Below, piece by piece: positions 12,056-23,372 of a DNA stretch of 64,000 bases. Origin of the DNA: Ichthyophis bannanicus. Its lineage: Eukaryota; Chordata; Amphibia; Gymnophiona; Ichthyophiidae. The position numbers and the translations under genes were made by a program. The stretch spans positions 903,490,808 to 903,554,807 of the forward strand of contig CM066033.1 in assembly GCA_033557465.1 (NCBI GenBank), given 5' to 3'. Position 1 is the first letter of the stretch; each line of letters starts with the position of its first letter. The notes under the pieces are model-generated. The model was not told the DNA's origin. It searched no databases and saw only the letters and a program-made list of their open reading frames with translations.

Positions 12056-14239
12056 AAAGAGGAATTGATGAAATATCACTGGGTCATTAGCCTCGTATCC
12101 ACACTCAGCAACAAGCAGCCACAGACAGAGGTGCATTCAGGATAGGTTGATCCATGAGGCCCTCCAAATTACTGCTGTGTCTGTTCATCTCTGGAACTTT
12201 ATGTACCTTAGGACCCCATGGGAGAGTTCGACCCAAGCCCCACTTTAAAGTGACCTCCTAGTAAAAAAAGTAACCTTGGTTAAAAAAAAAAAGTGCATTT
12301 AAATTTCTTTTTTAAGTTTGCTTTATGATATCCAGGTTATCATCTGCTCAATTTACAGGTTACAAAATTGTTTTCTCGGATACTGCATAGAAAAAATTAG
12401 AATAAGAAGCACAGGATGCATTCTTTCTGGAGCTGCCTCTAGAATATGATAAGTCACTGTACAACAATGTGACCACATTTCTATCATTAGCTCTTTATTT
12501 TCACTCTATAGTGATCCAGGAGAGAGAGAAGAAAAAAGCATTTAACCAGTCAGCAGAGTGGAAGCTGTCTGAGGGCCAAGAACTTGCAGCACTGGAGGGG
12601 CATGATCAACAGTTTTTATTCATTTTATTAACAAATACATCTGAGGTTTAGTTAGTAAATAAGGAAAATCCACACATGTAAAATAATAATAAAAACCAAT
12701 AGCAAATCAGTGAAGGGCAGGGAGAGGAAGGGAGGAGCAAAGACGAGCAGTGAACAGATGAGAATGAAACAAAAAACCAAACTGGATAAAAAAACAAACA
12801 AACAAAACCCACACACATTCACAATAAAAAAAGTTTCCTCTTCAAATTCAATTATCTAGAAAGCCTTGCAATGACACAAAAAGCAAACTGAGAAGTTTAT
12901 CCTCACACATCCCAGCGCAGTTTCCTCTGTTGGAGTTGCGATTTTTTTCAACATTGGGGACAAGTCACAACAGATGGATTAAAAAAAAAAAAAAAAAAAA
13001 GAGAAGACAGTCCATTAGACAGTGGCACAGAGGCAAGGGCAGCATCCTGGATTACAGACCAGGAGGAGGGAGAGAGTAGCTGCCCAAACAAGAGGAACCC
13101 TGAATCCCCCCCTGCCACCCAACCACCCACTACCAGCGCTACTTAAGAGTGAAAGGTGAATTTAGGAGGGGTTTTTTTTTGTTTGTTTTGTTTTTTTTAA
13201 GGAATTTGGGCAGCTTCTCTGCTCCGGCTCTTCAGATGGCATCCAAAACCTGCTCCTAGGCTCGAGCTCTTTTTCAAGGTTTCCATTTTGCTGTACTAGG
13301 AAATCGATCTCACTCATTCCAGAGTAAAGGACCCATTCGGGATTTTGAAATGCAAGCAGGTGGAAGGAGTGCTGGAAGACTGGGTGATATGCAAAAATAA
13401 CTATACAGAAATAACAGCCTCCTCCTCCCATAAGTGACTAGCTTGAAAGAGCACAGATGTGTGTGCCAGGGACAGAATTCAAGATGCCAGCTGAGTGCCC
13501 AGGCTGAGAACACTGGCAGGACAGTAAGGATACCTCCAGAGTACCTGTCATAGTGCAGAAAGAGGGAAGAAGCAGGGAGAATCCTCTGCGGAGCACTAGC
13601 ACAAATTCAATGGAATTGACAGTCTACCTGATCCACCCACACAGGAACAATTCTTAACCACTGTCATAAACAGCTACCTATGTGTACACACAGTGATGTG
13701 AATGAATATGTGTGTGTGTTGTGATGTGCCTGAGAATGCAATGTTTCTGTCCCTAAGTTGTGGTGTTTTATCTTCCTGCAGTGTGAGATGCAGCACTGTG
13801 CTAAGGCGCATGAGTCCATGGTGTGTATATCCATATACGAAAACATACATACATAAAAAGGCGAGGCCTAATCCTCTACCCCACACCCTCAGTCTGACCT
13901 TTGCAGCGGCGGCTACTGCCACCACCATGGACTTCTACCATCTCTCCCGGGATCCTCATTCTCCTCCCACTGGCAGAACTTGAGGTATGGTGCTCAACAG
14001 CGTGTAGAGGACATCTTGCAAATACCAGAATATTTCAGCACCCTGAATTTGAACCACTCAGCCCCCACAGATCGGAAAACTATACACAAAATGGTACCAC
14101 ATTCCGAGTTCTGCCAGCAGGGTTGTGTAGATTAGAAGACAGCAAGCAAAAACCTGAGACTGGGGGGGGGGTGGTGGCTATCAAAGGCCCAGAATCAATC
14201 TGTATGGGGGAGAAAACAGCACAGCAAAGGACATGGATC
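12056..14239. other. No recognised gene or repeat family
   Basis: This stretch has AT-rich segments, a poly(A) run near 12980, poly(T) near 13170, and a Kozak-like ATG near 13927 that opens only a short frame. I examined it for the missing C-terminal exons of the kinase gene on the minus strand and found none. Tandem TTTATT motifs near 12617-12630 could be complement poly(A) signals, but nothing else supports a transcript end. Confidence 0.4.
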
Positions 14240-14760
14240 AAGCGGTAAAGACTGAAAGGAAACTATCAGTAATCAAAGTGGGAGGAGCAGGGAAAGGGAA
14301 GGAAGAATGTAGGTAGGTAGATGAGAAAAGTCGATATGATAGGAGGAAGGTAAGGGAAGCATCAGAAAGAGAGGAAAGGAAGGAAACACCAAAGAAAAAA
14401 ACTCTTGACTCAGTAAGAGAGAAGACATGTAGAGATGAGATGGGAAGAGAAATTGAAAAGCAAAAAATAAAGTGGAGAAATTGAAGGGGGACAGAGAGGG
14501 GCATGGCTGAGAGGGATGGAAAGAGGGAGAAGGGAATTGGATTGGGTAGAGGCAGGTGTGAAAATGGAAACATGAGATAGGCAGGAAAAATAGATAAACA
14601 TGAAAAATATAGGGGAGATGAGGAGAAAAGAAGTGACATGAAAGATATTTCAAAGAGGCATATGGAAAGAGAAGGAAAAGGAAGCAGGAATGCATAAAAG
14701 GAGAGGCTATGGAAATTAAAGTCAAGAGAAGACAGAAGATCAAAAGAAGTGTGAAAAAAA
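14240..14760. repeat. Purine-rich low-complexity tract
   Basis: About 520 bases of the plus strand are dominated by A and G in irregular GGAAGG, AGAGAGG and GAAAAG units with few pyrimidines. The long minus-strand frames here (rich in Ser, Phe, Leu and Pro) are by-products of that composition. Confidence 0.75.
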
Positions 14761-14769
14761 CCACACAGA

Positions 14770-15914
14770 GAAGCCTACACATTTTAATTTTCATCTGACA
14801 CAGAGTGCAACTATTATGTATATGCTGTATGTACTTGTGGAATTTCCAGTGCTGGTCAGTAGAGTTTCTTTATTTTATTTTTTGAACTAAAGAGTTTCCT
14901 CCTGCTTCTTTGGGCTTCCAGCTCAATCTAAATCAGGTCTGGGATCGGGCCACATAAGCCTCCATTTGCAATTATTCAAAGGTTTCCCCCTCCCCCCTAA
15001 CTTTAATCATACATCAGAGCTCCTCCTGTTATCATGGGCTCTTAATGCTGCCAAGATAGCTGGGCCTCCTTTATTCTAGGGTCTAATAAAGCTGTCTTTA
15101 CAACATCCACAGATTAGGCCAACCCCAGTCAGCAGAAGATTGGAGCTAAGAATCAAACCCAGGTCCTTGAGCTACTGTCCCTGAGCCCAGTTAAGCATGC
15201 ATGCTTTTGTAATCAAGGCGGTGATAAAGCCGCAAGTACAACCATACCGTTGGTGAAGATATTACCAGCATATTCAAGTGTTTGGAATTTTTGCATTTGA
15301 AAGCTGACGACCTTACCCCCACTGGTAGGCTTCTTATCTATGGCTGTTTTCTTCTCTGTTCTTCCCTCATACCCCACATATTCAGACTTCCAAATGAATC
15401 TGGTAGAGGAGCGGCTGAAGTAGTTTAGAAGTGCTGCTCTTCTCTTGCCAGTGGGAGTGGGGAGAGTAGTGTTGATGAGAATGGACTAAAGGAGTATCTT
15501 GCTTTGGTATATGATAAACACATCTACATTTTCAGACACTGAATTATCTCATAAATCTTAAGAAGAACGAAGTAGATGTGCAAAAAGTAACAGACTAATT
15601 GTCCATTTCGCTTCAAGGTCTGAGAAAATGTAAGAGTTTCTTATACTTTATTTACTGAATGAGCTTGCTAAATGGCATCGGAGACTGAAGAGAGATTACA
15701 TCAATTTCTAATCAGAATTAGAGCAATGTAGAGATATCACAGGATATGGGTGTAGCTAATCTGCTACTTTATCATATATGGAAGCTTAAAATAAAGAGAT
15801 ATGTGAATCTGTGACTTGGTTCCAGTGGACAATATACAAATACAGCAGTGTTTTGTTGGTCTGACTTGTTTGTCTGTCCCTCTGTTTTTGCTGTCTTGCC
15901 TCTTTCTGTAAATA
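14770..15914. other. No recognised gene
   Basis: Unique-looking sequence with short stops in all frames. A segment near 15140-15200 has a loose resemblance to an internal pol III box-B region of a decayed SINE, too weak to call. It ends at the left end of a Tc1-like transposon. Confidence 0.4.
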
Positions 15915-17110
15915 CAGTGCATTGTAAAAGTCTTCACATCCTTGTACATTTTTCACATTCTGTTTTCTATTAAATACAAGTCAAAATGCATTAAAGTAGG
16001 CGTTTATTTCCCTGACCTATACAAAATACTCAGCTTTCAACTTGAAAGAACAAATTCTAGAAATATCCATAAAGTAATTAAGAAAAAGAAACCAAAAAGT
16101 CTTGGTTGCATAAGTCTTGACTTCATACTTGGCAGAAGCCCCTTTTGTAGAATAATAGCCACAAGTTGTTTACAGTAAAGGTCTACCAACTTTGCACATT
16201 GGGATGGAGCAGGTTTTATTCATTCTTCCTAGCAGAAAAGCTCCAGCTCTTATATTGGCTGAGGACCATGCAAACTGCAGCCTTTGAGTCTTATTACAGA
16301 TGTTCTATGTGGGCTTTGAATGGGCTGCTTGAGGACATTCACTTTCTTCTTGCTCAGCCACTCCACTGTTACTTTTTCTTCTGCTTTGTGCGTGTCCTGA
16401 TGAAAGAAGAATCTTCCTCCCAGTCTCAAGGTCCATGCAGATCGCAACAGGTTTTCCTCCAGTATCTGCCTATAATTTATACTCGTGCCACCTATTTTGC
16501 CTTGATCGTCACAAGCCTCCCTGTCCCCATTATATAGAACATTCCCACAATATAATGTTACCACCAACTTTTACTGTATGGATGGTGTTAGCAGAGTGAT
16601 GTGCCATGTTTGTTTTATGCCACAAATATCACTTATTATCACGACCAAGTTCCACTGTGGTCTTAACAGACCACAAAACCTTCTCTCCCATGTGTGCAGT
16701 GTCCAAGTGTTTCTTTGCAAATTCTATATGGCACATCATGAGGTTTTTCTTTAGCAAGAAAGCTTCTGCTGCTCTCGCATAGATCCTCAAATTGTTGACC
16801 AGTCGACATTTTCCTCAGTCTCAGCCAGAGACCTTAGTAGTTTTTTTGAAAGTGATCTTAGGCCTCACAGTGTCCTGTTTCAGTAGTTTCCTGAACCTGC
16901 AGATATTGGCTTTTGAGGGACGGCTTGATCAAGGCAGTATCTTTCCAGAATATTTCCATTTTACAATGAACCTTTCTTCAATATGTACTTTTGAATAACT
17001 TTATCACAAACATTTCTTCAGCAGTTCTGTGTTTGGCATGTTTTGACCTTTGTTTCAAATTCATTTCACAGAACAGAAACAGTTTGGTTCTTCGTCCAGG
17101 ATTATCCGAA
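15915..17110 (-). mobile_element. Tc1-like DNA transposon, left end and decayed transposase
   Basis: The left terminus is CAGTGCATTGTAAAAGTCTT directly after a TA dinucleotide. Inside, the minus strand carries a Tc1-type transposase remnant: ILEENLLRSAWTLRLGGRFF, then HQDTHKAEEKVTVEWLSKKK and KVNVLKQPIQS, which match the FQQD-x-HT, EWL and WPSQSP blocks of Tc1 transposases (the first D of the catalytic pair region and the DLNPIE box are decayed). More fragments with stops continue to about 17000. The matching right terminus is at 24955-25080. The element is dead. Right limit here is approximate. Confidence 0.85.
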
Positions 17111-17127
17111 TCAAGACTTTTTGGTCT

Positions 17128-17460
17128 CTTTTTTTTTCTATTTATTAATTTACAAAAAAATATATCAAGTACAAACTTAAAAAACAACAGAACATATACT
17201 TACATCAAAAATAAAAGAAAAACACACCATATGTACAATTCAACAAGAAATAAGGTCAAACACAAAAATCTTTAAAGTCCTCAACGCAGAGGATCAAGAA
17301 AGAAAACCCCAAGAGCTAGGTATAAAAAAAAAAAAAAAAAGTACTGCTACTAAACCAAAGAAACTTATCCCCAGACTTTGAACCATCAATTCCTTCATAA
17401 TCTCAAAACCTCAACTTCTGCCCTACATCTGCAACAGTTAGAGATCATTAACGTAGTTTC
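17128..17460 (-). mobile_element. Possible short L1-type 3' end
   Basis: A T-rich start near 17128 followed by A-rich, C-containing sequence with internal A runs looks like the complement of a poly(A)-ended LINE 3' tail. There is no coding sequence and no target duplication was found, so this is a weak call based on composition and position inside the Tc1-like element. Confidence 0.3.
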
Positions 17461-17499
17461 TTAGGGTGGCATTTTCGAAGGCTACACAGGTAACTGCCC

Positions 17500-18520
17500 T
17501 AGTTATTTATTTATTTATTTAGCTGTATTTATATCCCGCTTTTCACCGGGTCAAAGCGGCGTTACATAAAAAGGGGGGGGGGGGGAATTTACATAAGGGC
17601 GGGGCCATCACCGGGGAGGCGACATTGATGATTTCAACATAGGACAGACTTTGGACATGGACAGGTTAGTATAGTTTTGAGTTAGAGGGCCATGGTGGGC
17701 GAGATCAGAGGTTAGTGTGCTTTTTTGGTGGGGGTCGTGTTGAGGTATTCCTGGAACAGGATGGTTTTCAGCTGTTTTCTGAAGGATAGTAGATCGGCAT
17801 TGTTTCGGAGACAACTTGGTAGAGAGTTCCATAGGGATGGAGCATAAAGTTCAAAAGCTCGATTGCAGGTCCGTTGCATTTGGTTCTTTTGTGAGGGATG
17901 GTGAGAGAATTGCTGGAGGCTTGTCTGGTAGTTCTGCCGTGGGCTGGTCGAGATAGTAGGGTGTGAAGTTGGGAGTTCCGAGTTTGATGTATGGCTTTGT
18001 GGGTGAGTAGGATGGCTTTGTATTTAGTCCTTGCTTTAAGGGGGAGTATGTGTAGGTCTTTCAAAATTGGGGTGATGTGGTCGGTTTTCTTTGCTCTCTG
18101 AATGATTCTCACTGTGGTGTTCAGTGCTGTTCGGAGGGGGTTGGTCTGCGTGGCTGGAAGGCCATGGTATATTATGTTGCAGTACTCCAGATGTGGGAGC
18201 GTCATGGCTTGCATTACAGTTCGGAAGTCTTGATGTTCAAGAAGGGGTCTGAGACGTTGCACTGTTCTTGCCTTGCGGAATATAGTTCCGGAGGTTTTGG
18301 TGATTTGCTGCTTTAAGGTGAGGGCTTGGTCAATAATAATGCCCAGGTATCTTATTTGTGGTTGTATTTGAATGCTTGTGGTACCTACGTTGAAGTGTGT
18401 AGGTGGTGTGAAGTCCGGGTCTTTTGTGACTATGAGGGCTTCTGTTTTCTTTATGTTGATGGATAAGTTGTTTGCTTGTAACCAGTTGGACACTTCGGTG
18501 AAGCATGTTGATAGTTACCC
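17500..18520 (-). mobile_element. L2/CR1-like LINE, 5'-truncated
   Basis: On the minus strand a 241-residue RT C-terminal part (17768-18493) is followed by a 3' tail with a TGTAACGCCGCTTTGA-like motif and an ATTT tandem end at 17500-17520, the usual ending of L2/CR1-type LINEs, which use short tandem repeats rather than poly(A). The 5' end is lost near 18520, where an unrelated hairpin element begins. Confidence 0.85.
17768..18493 (-). pseudogene. L2/CR1-like reverse transcriptase, C-terminal part
   Basis: The frame starts with a MSNWLQANNLSINIKKTEAL block, the thumb-side K-T-E motif seen in jockey/CR1/L2 RTs, then RYLGIIIDQALTLKQQI, LRPLLEHQDFRTVMQAM, LPHLEYCNIIYHGLP and LHILPLKARTKYKAILLTHK. 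These are the conserved blocks downstream of the YADD active site, which is missing because of the 5' truncation. The stretch has no internal stop, so the insertion is not very old, but it cannot make a working RT. Confidence 0.88.
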
Positions 18521-18528
18521 ATGTAAAT

Positions 18529-18930
18529 GCCTTATCTGGGATATTCGAAAGGCACCTTCATGGGTAGTGCCTTTCGGAAATCCCAGATTAAGTCCCTAAT
18601 GCGCCCAGATGCTATGCGGTTAGCATCAGGGCTTGTTGGGGGCGTTCCACGGCAGAGCAGGGTCGGAGGAAAGGGCTAAATGGGTAGCAGCAATTTTTGA
18701 TGCTACCCGCTTAGCCCTCTGCACCTTAAAGATAGGTGAGATTTTTCCTCACCTATCTTTCAGGCGTAGGGGCTAAGCGGGTACCATCGAAAATCGCTGC
18801 TACTCAGCTAGCTTCTGTGGCGAAAAACGGATTAAGGCTGGGGCCACATATGACCCAGGCATTGAAAAGCTGGGTTAGAAGGATGGCGGGGGGGCGGGCT
18901 ATGTGCCGACACGGCACATAGCACCGCCCA
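18529..18930. repeat. Nested-hairpin (fold-back) element
   Basis: Four inverted repeats lie in 400 bases. (1) 18531-18555 pairs with 18567-18592 around an 11-base loop. (2) 18672-18689 pairs with 18701-18718 with 16 of 18 matches. (3) 18728-18740 pairs perfectly with 18748-18760 (AAAGATAGGTGAG) and is the tip of a longer stem that pairs about 18683-18740 with 18748-18806. (4) About 18892-18908 pairs with 18912-18929 around CGGCACATAG. Repeats 2 and 3 share sequence, so alternative folds exist. There is no coding sequence. A palindromic non-autonomous transposon is the simplest reading; family unknown. Confidence 0.75.
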
Positions 18931-19464
18931 AATGAAAATTGGGTCCTTAGTGTCAAAAAAAGTTGTAAGTCGGCTAGGATCGAAAATTACTTATTTTATG
19001 TCTGCAATCTTAAACACTTACAAGGAAATTTTACAATAAATGATGGCCCTATAGATAACACCTCTCACTTGGTTTGCAGCTTGTCGTGCTGTGAGGGCTT
19101 GCGTGCATCAGTGATGCTGAGAGCTAAACTATTGGTAGTTTAACTACTGGCAGGGTCTCCCAAGATGGACAGGTCTCAGCTGAGGTGCCAGACCAAGACA
19201 AACCACCCATCTGGCCAGCAGCAGAATGGGATAGTGTTGACGGCGGAGGATCACATTTTTGTGACAACGGCAACAACACCAAACTTAAACTGCGCGGAAG
19301 AAAGGCCCGGCAATCTACTTCTGTATCTTGCCATGAAAACCCAATGGATAGTTACAACAAAACAAATTGTGCTATGGTGCTGGAAGATGAGACCCCCAGG
19401 TCGGAAGGCACTCAACTAGCTACTGGGGAAGAGATGAAGACTTTTCAGAGTAAAGCCAGCATTT

Positions 19465-20535
19465 ATGATGTGGCCCTCGGGAAGTCTGACTGCTGATGTA
19501 GCTGCGCATGAAATGAGAGTCAGAAGCTGTAAAGATGTCTTACACATTGGAACTTGGAACGTACGAAGCATGGACCAAGGGAAGTTGGAGGTGGTCAAGA
19601 ATGAAATGGAACGTGTACAACTTGATCTCTTGGGTGTCAGCGAACTGAAATGGACTGGCATCGGGCACTTTGCATCAGATGATCACATGGTCTACTATGT
19701 TGGAAATGAAAGACAAAGAAGAAATGGTGTTGCATTTATAATAAAGAAGAAACTTGCAAGAACTGTAATGAAATACAATGCAGTCAGCGAACGCTTAATC
19801 TCTATTCGTCTACGAGGAATGCCTATCAACACAACTATAATTCAAGTATATGCCCCAACAACAACTGCAGAAGAGAATGAAATTGAAGAGTTCTATGAAG
19901 TACAAGCTGAAATTGACAGAACATGCAAACAGGATATCCTGATAGTCATGGGTGACTGGAACGCAAAAGTTGGCAACAAAGAAGGCGGCAAAGTAGTTGG
20001 AAAATATGGACTTGGCAACAGAAATGAAGCTGGAGAAAGACTGATAGAATTCTGCAAGACCAATGATCTATTCATCTCAAACACCTTCTTCCAGCAACAC
20101 AAGCGGCGACTGTACACATGGACTTCAGCCAATGGATTGTATAAAAATCAAATTGACTACATCTGTGGAAGTCAACGATGGAAAAGCTCTGTAACATCAA
20201 CAAAGACAAAACCTGGAGCTGACTGTGGTACAGATCATCAACTACTAGTATGCAAACTCAAGCTAAAGTTGAAAAAGAGCAAACCACTCATGAATGCAGC
20301 AAAATATGACCTTGAGAATATACCACTGGAATTTAAAGACTGCCTGCAAAATCGATTTGCTGCTTTAGATACAAATGACAGAGCTCCAGAAGAGTTATGG
20401 AATGACATCAAGAAGGTTGTGTTGGAAGAAAGCGAGAAGTCTCTACAAAAGGTGAAAAAGCAAAAACGGCCAAAATGGATGACGGAAGAAACTCTGAAAA
20501 TTGCCCAGAAACGCAGAGAAGCTAAAGCCAGAGGA
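19465..20535 (+). pseudogene. RTE endonuclease domain
   Basis: Residues from about 25 onward form an apurinic-type endonuclease: LHIGTWNVRSMDQGKLEVV, LLGVSELKWTGIG (catalytic-type E), IIQVYAPTTTAEENE, VMGDWNAKVG (catalytic D and N), KRRLYTWTS, IDYICGSQRWKSS and GTDHQLLVCKL (final D-H pair). All key residues are present. The domain should be fused to the RT, but the frame is lost near 20535: the continuation needed for the RT lies in the next frame, consistent with a one-base insertion or two-base deletion. The in-frame tail runs on to a stop at 20608-20610. Confidence 0.9.
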
Positions 20536-22339
20536 GAAAGAAAGAATCGCAGAATTAAACAGAGATTTCCAACGTGCAGCAAGACAGGACGAGAAAAAGT
20601 ACTACAATGACACTTGCAAGGAAATAGAAGCAGAAACTATTAGAGGAAGAACAAGATCAGCTTTCCTAAAGCTACGAGAGTTAAAGAAAAAGTTCCAGCC
20701 TCGAATTGGAATGTTACAAGATGCTCAAGGTTCTATGTTGAATGATGCTGAGAAGATCAAGAAAAGGTGGAAGGAATATACAGAGTTTTTATATGATAAA
20801 GATCAAGTGGACCAACAGCCGTTTCAACCTGTACCTTATGATCGGGAACCATTGGTGATGAAAGAAGAAGTTGAAGCAGCATTGAAAGCCTTATCAAAGA
20901 ACAAAGCACCAGGCATTGATAGCATTCCTATAGAAGTATTGCAGCAATCTGATGCAGCTGTTACCGTACTTACAAGGCTCTGCCAAGAAATATGGAAGAC
21001 AACATCATGGCCAACTGACTGGAAAAGATCTGTGTTCATACCAATACTAAAGAAAGGTAATCCAACTGACTGTGGAAATTATCACACAATCACTCTGATC
21101 CCACATGCCAGCAAGATTCTACTGAAGATTATTCAAAAGAGACTACAACCATACCTGGAACAATTACTACCTGAAGTGCAAGCAGGGTTCAGGAACGGGC
21201 GAGGAACGAAAGACATCATTGCGGATGTGAGATGGATCCTTGAAAAGACTAAAGAATACCAAAAGGATATCTATTTGTGCTTTATCAACTATAGCAAGGC
21301 TTTTGACTGTGTAAACCATGAGAAACTCTGGGCCACATTAAGAAGCATGGGTATACCAGAACACCTGATCGTTCTCTTGCGCAATCTGTACATTGATCAA
21401 GAAGCAACAGTTCGAACAGAACAAGGAGAAACAGAATGGTTTAAAATAAGCAAAGGTGTAAGACAAGGCTGCATACTTTCCCCCTACCTGTTTAATTTAT
21501 ATGCAGAACAAATCATCAGAGAAGCAGGATTGTATGAAGACAACAGAGGTGTGAAGATTGGTGGAAGACTCATCAACAACCTTCGCTATGCTGATGATAC
21601 TACATTAGTGGCTGAAAGTGAAGATGATCTGAAACATTTGCTTCTCACAATCAAAGAACATAGTCTCAAAATGGGCCTGCACCTTAATGTAAAGAAGACA
21701 AAGATCATGACAACTGGCATAATCAACAGGTTCATCGTTGAAGGAGAAGAAATTGAAATTGTGAACAACTTTAACCTACTTGGATCAACTATCAATAAAG
21801 AAGCAACAAGCAGTCAAGAAATCAAACGAAGCATTGCTCTTGGCAGAATGGCTATGAAAGACCTAGATAAGATTCTCAAGAGCAGAGATGTCTCTCTCCA
21901 TACAAAGATTCGACTTGTTCAAGCCATGGTATTTTCAATAACATCATATGGATGTGAAAGCTGGACAGTGAAAAAGACAGACAGGAAGAAAATTGATGCC
22001 TTTGAATTATGGTGCTGGCGGCAAATACTGTGTATACCATGGACTGCCCGAAGAACAAACCAGTCGTTACTAGAAGAGATCAAACCTAAGCTTTCTTTAG
22101 AAGCTCAGATGACAAGACTTCGACTTTCATACTTTGGACACATCATGCGAAGAGAGAGATCACTAGAGAAAGACATCATGCTTGGCAAGATAGAAGGTCA
22201 ACGCAAAAGAGGAAGGCCAGCAATGAGATGGATCAATACAATAATAGCAGCTACGGGTACCAGTCTGTCAACAATGAGCCGCCTGACTGAAGACCGAACA
22301 CAATTTAGGATAGCTATCCAAAGGGTCGCCATGAGTTGA
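20536..22339 (+). pseudogene. RTE reverse transcriptase domain
   Basis: The open frame extends from 20501; the part continuous with the endonuclease starts near 20536 (EKERIAELNRDFQRAARQ). RT blocks follow: SKNKAPGIDSIPIEVLQ, WKRSVFIPILKKGNPTDCGN, LPEVQAGFRNGRGTKDII, FINYSKAFDCVNHEKLW, KGVRQGCILSPYLFNLYAEQ and the active site RYADDTTLVAESEDD. The C-terminal part has FGHIMRRERSLEKDIMLGKI and RKRGRPAMRW, the conserved RTE tail. No stop interrupts about 600 residues, so this is a recent insertion. Function in a live element: target-primed reverse transcription. Confidence 0.92.
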
Positions 22340-22368
22340 CTCCGACTCGATGGCACTTAACAACATAG

Positions 22369-23007
22369 ATAACACGTCCCCTTGCACAGTCAGAAATTCA
22401 CACTTTGGCTCCTGTGTACTTCTACAAACATCTGGAAAGCATGATACCTTATGACCCATAAAAGAAGCATCATTCTGAAAATACAATGTAAGAACATAAT
22501 TTCTATCTTGATGAAGTAACAATTTTTAACTAGTCAAGTTGCCCTATTACTTTCCCTCATCAGTGAAAATTTTAGTTTTAATATATCCAAACTCCAGTCA
22601 TTTCAGCATCAGATTTCTACTTTATAAGCAAGAGGAAAGTTTCCTGACAGGAGGTAGATTTTCCTATGAAACTTTCAATGTCTCCCATTTATAATTCTTA
22701 TGTCCACAGGTGAAGCCAATATCATGAAGTTTAAATACTTGTGTCTATTGTCAAAACTCACCATTTTACAAGTCATTATAATCTTATCTTGTATAGTTGA
22801 TGTCAGGGAAAGACTTTTCTTAAGTTGTAAATCTTTCATCCCACAGCCTTACCCTCCTGGAGCTGCAGACAAGAGTGAATATCCATGGTAATCAAAGCTA
22901 ATGGTGAAATTGTATTTTCCAGCACACCAAGAGGGTTCTAAATACTCTCCAAGGCAATATGCTGTGATTTAATTAAGGGAGAGTAGGCAGAGAGCCGGAA
23001 GATCAAC
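22369..23007. other. No recognised feature
   Basis: Sequence between the RTE 3' end and the hAT element. No coding or repeat signature seen. Confidence 0.35.
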
Positions 23008-23015
23008 ACCTCTAC

Positions 23016-23364
23016 CACTGTTCCCTCTAAGCTGTGCGCGTGTGCGCGCGCACACACCTTGCCAAGCGAGCGCACATACTTTACAACAGAGCGCACAAAA
23101 ATTACGGTTCTGATTCTGATAGGAAACAACACAGACGTCTTAATATTTAAAAGTTGTTGTGTATTTATGGTTTTCACAAGTTCTACAATATTTTCTAGTG
23201 CAATCAATGTGGTGTACATACTGTATTCTGACATGTAGTCAAATTTTAAAGTACATAACTCCGAGTGTCGTTATGTGGCGCACAAAAAATGTAACCTTCC
23301 TTCAAAAGCCGCACAGCTGATATTTTATGCGCACACAGCCTACAGAAAATTAGAGGGAACATTG
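23016..23364. mobile_element. Non-autonomous hAT transposon with 8-bp target duplication
   Basis: The element begins CACTGTTCCCTCTAA and ends TTAGAGGGAACATTG, near-perfect terminal inverted repeats, and is bracketed by the exact 8-mer ACCTCTAC at 23008-23015 and 23365-23372. Eight-base duplications are the hAT signature. There is no transposase. A GCGC-rich dinucleotide tract lies just inside the left end (23035-23055). Confidence 0.9.
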
Positions 23365-23372
23365 ACCTCTAC

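Larger units (their letters stand above)
19040..22368 (+). mobile_element. RTE/BovB-like LINE, nearly full length
   Basis: A 5' region of about 420 bases (19040-19464), an endonuclease-RT coding region (19465-22339) with a single frame break, and a short 3' end with CTCCGACTCGATGGCACTTA make a complete RTE-type element of about 3.3 kb. The endonuclease opening (TWNVRSMDQGKLEVVK) and the QQHKRRLYTWTS block closely resemble BovB-type RTE proteins. Two further copies or fragments (53355-54927, 52856-53021) lie on the opposite strand. The 5' boundary is approximate and no target duplication was identified. Confidence 0.9.

Noticed and set aside
13901..14140. Kozak-like ATG at 13927 followed by short frames
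   Set aside because: The frame ends after 18 codons; continuing in another frame needs an unsupported shift and gives no known protein.
14238..14794. Long minus-strand open frames rich in Ser, Phe, Leu and Pro
   Set aside because: They are produced by the purine-rich tract on the other strand; no start context, splice signals or similarity to known proteins.
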